Notes under the pieces: generated by a model
The model's input: only the letters and a program-made list of their open reading frames with translations
What the model was told of the DNA's origin: nothing
The model's database searches: none
Program-made: the position numbers and the translations under genes
In this document: in pieces, positions 58,847 to 64,000 of the stretch
Layout: each line of letters begins with the position of its first letter
Numbering within the stretch: position 1 is the first letter of the stretch
Source of the DNA: Chloroflexota bacterium
Lineage (GTDB): Bacteria; Chloroflexota; Anaerolineae; JAAYZQ01
Direction: 5' to 3'
Assembly: GCA_018606645.1 (NCBI GenBank)
Contig: JAGVRI010000003.1
Coordinates: forward strand, 273,736-337,735
DNA length: 64,000 nt

Positions 58847-61129
58847 CTACGAATTTTCCTCCTGGGACTGTTTCTGCTGCCAGTAGCCGTGCAGAGCGAT
58901 CAAGGGGACAGCCGGTTGAAGCTTCCGGTCGCTGCGACCCGTGTTCCAGGTGACAATCAGCTCTTGCTTGGCTCGGGTGATCCCCACGTAGAGCAAACGC
59001 AGACGCTCGGAGACATAGTCGAGGCGTGCCTGACGGGTTGCCTGCCCTTCGGGGACCGAAAATTGATCGGCAGGCGCGTCGGGATTGGAAAAGTCGCCCG
59101 CCATTGTGGCCAACAGGGCCAGCGCTTCTGCCTCCAGGTTCAGGCCGTCCCGCACGAACCACTTTTCAGCGATGTAGGTGTCGTGGGCCTGGCCGGAAGG
59201 AAAGTCGTAATTGTTCACCGACATCAGATAGACCCGATCCCATTCCAATCCTTTGGCCTTGTGCATGGTGGCAACGGTAACCTTTCCTTGGGGCGGTTCA
59301 AAGCCGGTGTCTTCCTCGGCCAGGCCCAGGAAGCGCCGCTCATTGCGGGCGATCACGGCCAGTTCTTCCACAAATTCAGCCAGGCGGTAGGTAGGATATG
59401 AGTCGGCCAGGTCGCGGAGCAGAAGGGCCAGTTTGTAGGCCAGGGCAAGCTCTTTCGCCTCTCGGAACCGATCGTTGGCCAGGGTGAGGATCAACTGGTC
59501 GATGGGCAGGATGGCAGCCCGGTGCCAGCGGCATGCCGCCTCGCGGAACTCGAGCAACCAGGCCACGTCTTCAGGAGACAGTTCGGGAGTTATAGTGGTT
59601 AGCCAGTCAAGGTCAGCGCGTGGCCACAGATATGCTTCCACCGCCGGACAACCGGCAATGCGCCTGGCAATTCTATCGATCCGGGCTTTGATCTCAGGGT
59701 TCTCAGGATCATCCGGACACCACACTCGAAACGCCTCCGATAGCTTCCGCGCCGAAGTGGGCTCGGCCAGGCAGCGCAGGATCTTTTCCAGAACCTCGGC
59801 GGTCTGTCTGGTCGTGCTGGTGGAGCGAAGGAGTTCGACATACGGGATTTTGCGCTGCTTAAGCAGGTTGATCAGTTCGAACCCGCGTTCGTTCCGAGGC
59901 ACCAACACGGCCACTGTGCAATCTTGGTGTTCAGGCAGCCAGCGTGCGAGAGAATCGGCCACAAACCGGAGTTCCCGTTCGGAGGAAAAGCCGGGTTGCA
60001 GGACAAGCTGGATTCCGTGTGGGGCTGCCGGCGGATTGCGTTGAAGATCATCGGCGCTGGTGGGCATGATCAATTGAGGAAGAAAGGAACCCCGCACCTC
60101 CTCTGTCGGATGTTGGGTTTGTGTCCACTGAACGAGGTAGTTGGCGAGCTCGATGATCGCCGGCTGGGATCGCCCGGACGCAGAGAGGGTCACCCTGGTC
60201 ACCCCGGGTTCTTCCAGAAACTCGCGCAGGAACCGGGGATTTGCATTGGTGAAGGTCTCATAAATGGCCTGATTGGGATCGCCGACCCGGACCCAGTTGC
60301 CCGATTCACCGGCCAACAGGCGCAGAATCTCCTCCTGAAGCTTGCTCGAGTCCTGCGCCTCGTCTTCGAGTATGTACGGCCAGCGGCGTCTAAGCCGGTC
60401 CAGATAGGCAGGATCTCGACGCAGGACTTCTAAAGCCAGGCGGATCAGGTCGTCAAAATCCACCGCTCCCTGATACGCCAGGCTGCGCTGATAGTTGGCA
60501 TAGATTTCCACCCCCATGGAAACCAGGACCGCCTGACTGGGGGTCCACCGCTCTCGAACCAAGGGCAGGCGTTCCAAAAGTACCTCCGGCGTGAGCTGGA
60601 GGTCTTTGGCCCGCTTGATAAAGGCCGCAGCCAGGTCACGGACCAGGTTCGGCCAGTGGCTCCGCTTGATCCACTCGATCTGTTTTGCATCCAGCTCGTC
60701 CAAGGCAAGGAAAGAGGTAGGAGCTTCCGGGTGGCCGCGCAGCCAGGCGTCCACGGCATCTTCACGAATGTCATCCGATCTTCGTTCGTCAATGATCTGA
60801 AAGTCCTCGGCGAGACCCACCAGTCCGGGGCGTTCGCGGACGATGTCGTGCGCCAGCCCATGAAGGGTGCGCACTCGATAGCCGAATCCGGCTAACAAGC
60901 GTTGGCGTTTAATGAGCTGATTGATCCGCTGCTTGAAGTTGTCCACGGCCGAGTTAACGAGAGTGACAATCAACACCTCCTGATCAGAGTCAATGGCTGA
61001 TACCAATTGGGCGGCGAGTACGGCAAGGGTATGGGTCTTGCCACTGCCCGGGACGGCCGTCACGCCCATTTTCCCGCCTGTGTAGGCCAGAACTCGTTTC
61101 TGATCGGCCCGCGGCTGGAAGTCGTTCAT
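58847..61129 (-). CDS. UvrD/PcrA-type DNA helicase (AddA-like, no nuclease domain)
   Basis: 760 residues. Superfamily 1A motifs in order: Walker A AVPGSGKTHTL, LEDEAQDSSKLQ (motif II, DEAQ), VGDPNQAIYETF (III), VATMHKAKGLEWDRVYL (V) and LLYVGITRAKQELIVTWN (VI). No C-terminal nuclease domain like that of AddA is seen; the separate nuclease gene follows immediately. Its ATG overlaps the stop of the AddB-like gene (ATGA). Confidence 0.92.
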   Translation of the reverse strand: MNDFQPRADQKRVLAYTGGKMGVTAVPGSGKTHTLAVLAAQLVSAIDSDQEVLIVTLVNSAVDNFKQRINQLIKRQRLLAGFGYRVRTLHGLAHDIVRERPGLVGLAEDFQIIDERRSDDIREDAVDAWLRGHPEAPTSFLALDELDAKQIEWIKRSHWPNLVRDLAAAFIKRAKDLQLTPEVLLERLPLVRERWTPSQAVLVSMGVEIYANYQRSLAYQGAVDFDDLIRLALEVLRRDPAYLDRLRRRWPYILEDEAQDSSKLQEEILRLLAGESGNWVRVGDPNQAIYETFTNANPRFLREFLEEPGVTRVTLSASGRSQPAIIELANYLVQWTQTQHPTEEVRGSFLPQLIMPTSADDLQRNPPAAPHGIQLVLQPGFSSERELRFVADSLARWLPEHQDCTVAVLVPRNERGFELINLLKQRKIPYVELLRSTSTTRQTAEVLEKILRCLAEPTSARKLSEAFRVWCPDDPENPEIKARIDRIARRIAGCPAVEAYLWPRADLDWLTTITPELSPEDVAWLLEFREAACRWHRAAILPIDQLILTLANDRFREAKELALAYKLALLLRDLADSYPTYRLAEFVEELAVIARNERRFLGLAEEDTGFEPPQGKVTVATMHKAKGLEWDRVYLMSVNNYDFPSGQAHDTYIAEKWFVRDGLNLEAEALALLATMAGDFSNPDAPADQFSVPEGQATRQARLDYVSERLRLLYVGITRAKQELIVTWNTGRSDRKLQPAVPLIALHGYWQQKQSQEENS

Positions 61130-63288
61130 GACTTTTTGCTCTCCACGAGTGTGCGCTGAACGGCTTGCAGGAGCGGTCCCCGTTGCTCATACCCGCGTTC
61201 GTTCAGGTCGCTGTAGACGAGGTAGATCCGTTGTCGGCATCGCCGGGTCAGGCCAAGGATCAGGCGACCGAGGAACTCCTCTCGTGCCCGCGTTTCTTCT
61301 TCGTCGGTCCAAAGTTGATCTCCCGGCCAATCGCGGCGCAGCACATAGGGGTGAGTCAACGGCTGATAGATCCGCTCGAACCAGGCACGACTCCCGGCAT
61401 CCAGCCAGAACTGGATAGTCACCGGCTGGTTCATCATCAGAAAGGTGTAGGCCGGCACCAAGAGCACCGCATTCTCGGCAGGGCCCAGCCAGCTTGAGAT
61501 ATGCTGAGCGGCGAGGATGCCGCGTTCGACCATATCCACATATTCCAGGCCCACATCCATGCCGGTTCTCAGCGTTCCTGTCGAGACCGGTTGTTCCGCT
61601 GACGACCCGGAGACGCTGGCTAGAGCCCTCGTTCCCTGCCAGTTGAGAGAAGAAAAGGCCTGGAGGAATTTACGGATCGATTCAATCAGCTTGGCGGCCA
61701 ATGCTCCGGCGTCCAGATCGCGATGGAATCCGAACCCGACCTGCGAGAGCAGTTCGCCGAACAGGCGGCTCAGGAAGAGGTCCAGACGTTCCGGGCCATC
61801 TCGACGGTTGATGTAGGCTTGCAACCATCGCCAGAGTTCATCGTATCGACCGCCCAGCAGGTAACTGATCCGCTCCTGGGTGCTCGGAACGATCTGGTAG
61901 AACGGAGACAGGACAAGCTGACCATCGCGGACGCGATAGACAATTTCGGTCAACAGATGCGCCCGCACCGGATCCAGATCGGCGATGGCCAGCATCAGTG
62001 CATGAGCTACATCCGTGGGGGGCGGCGGACGCCGCCACGACGGGTGGGCCAGTTTGGCCAGCGTCAGCAAACAACGAATGGGCGGTTCCTCGCGGAGTTC
62101 GCGGGATGGGCGATGGGTGTGCACCTGGATGCCGTACCGTTGCAGTCGTTCGATCAACGAGAAACGCAAGGCATCGCTGAGGAAGGGAGACAGGATCGCA
62201 ATCTGGCCTGGGGGTATGCCTTCCTCCATGACCAGGCTAGCCACTGTTTCGCTCACCCATTCGAGCATTTGGGGGTGGAAGCGCTGTCCTTGAGGTTCCA
62301 GGACCTGGAGGGGATCCACCCTGGTTTTGAGCCTGGGGATATCTTGGAGGAAATAGCGGGCGAGGGTCAGACCCAAAGCCTCCATTCCCGCCGAGGTCAC
62401 ATAGGAGGCAGATTGCACAACATGCTCGCGACAGAGATCGGCAAGGGCCAGCGCTCCCTTGGGATCGGCTCCCAAAAAGATGCGGTAGCCGCCCTCAGTG
62501 TCATAGATCAACAGAGCCGATTCGCACAGAGGTAGCCAGATGCGCAACAGATCATGAGTGGCCGGGATATCCTCTTCCGTATTGTCCACGATAAGATGAC
62601 GATACCCGCCCAGCAAGTAGCGGCGGAATTGGGGCAACGGAAGCAATTGGTGCCAGAACAGGTGGATCTGGAGGGACCAGTCGAGCAGGTTCTCGGCCAG
62701 GCAGAGACGGCGAAAGGCCAGGGCCACTTCCTGAACCTGGTCAAAGACAGCCAGACGGGCCGATTCGCCAGCCCATGCTGCTTTCAGGCGGCTGGCAATC
62801 TCATCCAAGGGGAAACCCACCGCGGCTGCCTTGTTGAGGTTGTCGATGATCTGGCTCACCAAGCGGCTACGCGAGATGGTCAGCCCGTCAAATGCTCCAC
62901 GGGCGATGAAAGGTTCGACGGTGCGGTCCATGTAGTATTGTGCTGTCTCCAGCGTGAGGAAACAGGGCCGCTGATCAGGGTGAGCAAAGCCGGCGGTCGC
63001 CGCAACCAATGGCCAGAACAGATCGAGGGTGCGACGCGCCAGGCCGCCAATGGTGGAAATATCCACATTTCCGCCGGCCGGGAATCCGGCTTGACGAAGG
63101 ACCTGGTAATAGGGAGCTGCCAAGGTACGTTGGGGAACCAGAATCAGGATCTGTTCCGCCGGCACCCCTTTGTTGAGCAGATGATAAAGCCGTTGTACGG
63201 CCACGGTGGTCTTGCCGCATCCGGGTGGACCGGCGAGAAAGATCGTATGATTCCCGGTGTGGGGTGCGGAGATGATATCAACCGACAT
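61126..63288 (-). CDS. AddB/RecC-like helicase-fold protein
   Basis: 720 residues. An intact Walker A is present (LAGPPGCGKTTVAVQRL), then ILILVPQRTLAAPYYQVLRQAGF (motif Ia type). The Walker B position reads LIVDNTEEDIPATH instead of the helicase DExx, so ATP hydrolysis or strand movement may be lost, as in AddB and RecC scaffolds. A second superfamily 1 domain ends LILGLTRRCRQRIYLVYSDLNE (motif VI-like). There is no nuclease domain. It is followed by the UvrD-type helicase with a 4-base overlap. Confidence 0.8.
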   Translation of the reverse strand: MSVDIISAPHTGNHTIFLAGPPGCGKTTVAVQRLYHLLNKGVPAEQILILVPQRTLAAPYYQVLRQAGFPAGGNVDISTIGGLARRTLDLFWPLVAATAGFAHPDQRPCFLTLETAQYYMDRTVEPFIARGAFDGLTISRSRLVSQIIDNLNKAAAVGFPLDEIASRLKAAWAGESARLAVFDQVQEVALAFRRLCLAENLLDWSLQIHLFWHQLLPLPQFRRYLLGGYRHLIVDNTEEDIPATHDLLRIWLPLCESALLIYDTEGGYRIFLGADPKGALALADLCREHVVQSASYVTSAGMEALGLTLARYFLQDIPRLKTRVDPLQVLEPQGQRFHPQMLEWVSETVASLVMEEGIPPGQIAILSPFLSDALRFSLIERLQRYGIQVHTHRPSRELREEPPIRCLLTLAKLAHPSWRRPPPPTDVAHALMLAIADLDPVRAHLLTEIVYRVRDGQLVLSPFYQIVPSTQERISYLLGGRYDELWRWLQAYINRRDGPERLDLFLSRLFGELLSQVGFGFHRDLDAGALAAKLIESIRKFLQAFSSLNWQGTRALASVSGSSAEQPVSTGTLRTGMDVGLEYVDMVERGILAAQHISSWLGPAENAVLLVPAYTFLMMNQPVTIQFWLDAGSRAWFERIYQPLTHPYVLRRDWPGDQLWTDEEETRAREEFLGRLILGLTRRCRQRIYLVYSDLNERGYEQRGPLLQAVQRTLVESKKS

Positions 63289-63347
63289 TCTGCACCTGCC
63301 CGTGCTGTGGACGACCGATCACCTGGTTGGCTTCACGAGGAGGAAAA
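63289..63347. other. Short spacer in the DNA-repair operon
   Basis: Fifty-nine bases between the unknown first gene and the AddB-like gene, with no terminator visible, so co-transcription is likely. Confidence 0.4.
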
Positions 63348-63764
63348 TCAGGGCGGTGGGGAGTGGGATGGTGAGCTCTTGGATCGGCGCAGGGCCTCCA
63401 TCTGTTGACGCGCTGGTGCCAGATCTGTATTGCGGTGGCAGAGAAGGATGGTAGGCAGGGTAGGGTCAGGGGCATCATACGCGCGGCAAATCTCGGGGAC
63501 CGGCTGGTCGAGTTGGTCGTGGGCCAGGAGTTGCACTTCATGGGCGGCCCACCACCGCCGGATGCCAGAACGGGTCCATTCCTCGCGGTCGAAGTGCAGG
63601 GCACGCAGTCGCCACCGGGGGTGCGTGCCGGGCCGTCGATCATAGGCCACCACAATGGCCTGGTCGGTGAGACGATCTCGTTCCTGGGGCGGCCGCTCCC
63701 CGGCGAATTCAATACTAAAATGATCTTCGTATTCAGCGATAGGTGTTCGCGCTTTTTTGCTCAT
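63348..63764 (-). CDS. Unrecognised protein heading the DNA-repair operon
   Basis: 138 residues from ATG 63764, about 16 bases after the -10 box. It starts MSKKARTPIAEYEDHFSIEFAGE and contains AIVVAYDRRPGTHPRWRLRALHFDREEW, GIRRWWAAHEVQLLAHDQL and PTILLCHRNTD, ending in a Ser/Pro-rich tail. It is charged and soluble; no family is recognised. Its promoter serves the whole operon, so a role with the helicases and nucleases is possible. Confidence 0.6.
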   Translation of the reverse strand: MSKKARTPIAEYEDHFSIEFAGERPPQERDRLTDQAIVVAYDRRPGTHPRWRLRALHFDREEWTRSGIRRWWAAHEVQLLAHDQLDQPVPEICRAYDAPDPTLPTILLCHRNTDLAPARQQMEALRRSKSSPSHSPPP

Positions 63765-63780
63765 AAGCAATTTCTAATTC

Positions 63781-63809
63781 ATTATAACACGGCTCACCCC
63801 CGATCGCAA
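63781..63809 (-). promoter_or_regulatory. Promoter of the DNA-repair operon
   Basis: On the minus strand TTGCGA (63804-63809) and TATAAT (63781-63786) are 17 bases apart. Confidence 0.78.
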
Positions 63810-63833
63810 TTCTACAGCTCAGGCGGAGCAGGC

Positions 63834-63890
63834 CTGTTGCCAAGTCCAGCACTCAGTGGGAGTGGAGGCTTCAGCCGGAACGGAATCGCG
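63834..63890. repeat. Dispersed repeat, copy B
   Basis: About 90 percent identical to 20822-20877. The opposite arm of the hairpin seen in copy A is missing here. It lies just upstream of the DNA-repair operon promoter. Confidence 0.6.
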
Positions 63891-63938
63891 GGGTGCATTT
63901 CACATATCTGGAAAACATAATGCGCGTTGAGCGAGGGT

Positions 63939-63967
63939 TTGCCTGCCGGGCATAGATGTGGTACAAA
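63939..63967 (+). promoter_or_regulatory. Possible promoter for a gene beyond the right edge
   Basis: TTGCCT (63939-63944) and TACAAA (63962-63967) are 17 bases apart. A GAGAGGAG ribosome-site-like stretch at about 63985-63992 suggests a start codon at or past base 64,000. No gene can be called inside the window. Confidence 0.35.
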
Positions 63968-64000
63968 TAGTCATCCTGTACGATGAGAGGAGTGTTCCCC

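Overview
The window looks like a piece of a GC-rich bacterial chromosome, most likely a Chloroflexota of the Anaerolineae kind. That is inference, not a database match. It rests on Pro/Thr-rich lipoprotein linkers, TolB-like and YfhO-like proteins, a two-subunit glycine decarboxylase P-protein, a biotin-dependent sodium-pump decarboxylase, and a fermentative acetate kinase. Promoters with TTGACA/TATAAT-like boxes, mostly 17 bases apart, are frequent and easy to read; they fix several gene starts.

Left part (1 to about 10,990): accessory DNA that reads like part of an integrative or conjugative element. It has a surface-type PPC-domain protein cut by the window edge, a large TrbL/VirB6-like membrane protein whose tail ends in an HRDC domain, a ribbon-helix-helix protein, a broken RNase HI gene, a UPF0175/DUF3368 toxin-antitoxin pair, a multidomain GH10 lipoprotein, SSB, a small LuxR-type regulator, and a replication-initiator-like protein with a DnaA-N-like end. 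Next to the initiator operon lies an AT-rich block of phased GGAAA repeats and a perfect 17-bp inverted repeat, a candidate origin or operator. The broken RNase H gene and ssb share an upstream sequence block.

Middle part (11,000 to 31,600): a PaaI-like thioesterase with a truncated upstream copy; methyltransferases including RlmI; a SIMPL protein; a minus-strand group holding a GH99-like secreted protein, a metzincin-type metalloprotease, a small companion and an orphan DNA methyltransferase; and a QueG-like Fe-S protein with a probably leaderless message. Then comes a long plus-strand catabolic operon: gcvPA-gcvPB, an AcoX-type kinase, an SDR, a trans-3-hydroxy-L-proline dehydratase-type enzyme, another SDR, and two CoA-transferase subunits. 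It faces a VOC protein made of two nearly identical halves (504-bp tandem repeat).

Right part (31,600 to 64,000): a TPR/TolB protein, CorA, two unrecognised proteins behind a very good promoter, a ParB-like protein preceded by an overlooked 43-residue membrane peptide with a perfect consensus promoter, a radical SAM/SPASM/PqqD-type protein, ScpB, an AmaP-like anchor, a four-gene surface-glycan operon (GT2, two GT39-like membrane proteins, YfhO-like), a GT4 enzyme, ackA followed by a sodium-translocating methylmalonyl-CoA-type decarboxylase operon, and a minus-strand DNA-end-processing operon (unknown protein, AddB-like protein, UvrD-type helicase, Cas4/AddB-like Fe-S nuclease, RecJ).

I saw no tRNA, rRNA, CRISPR array or intact insertion sequence.
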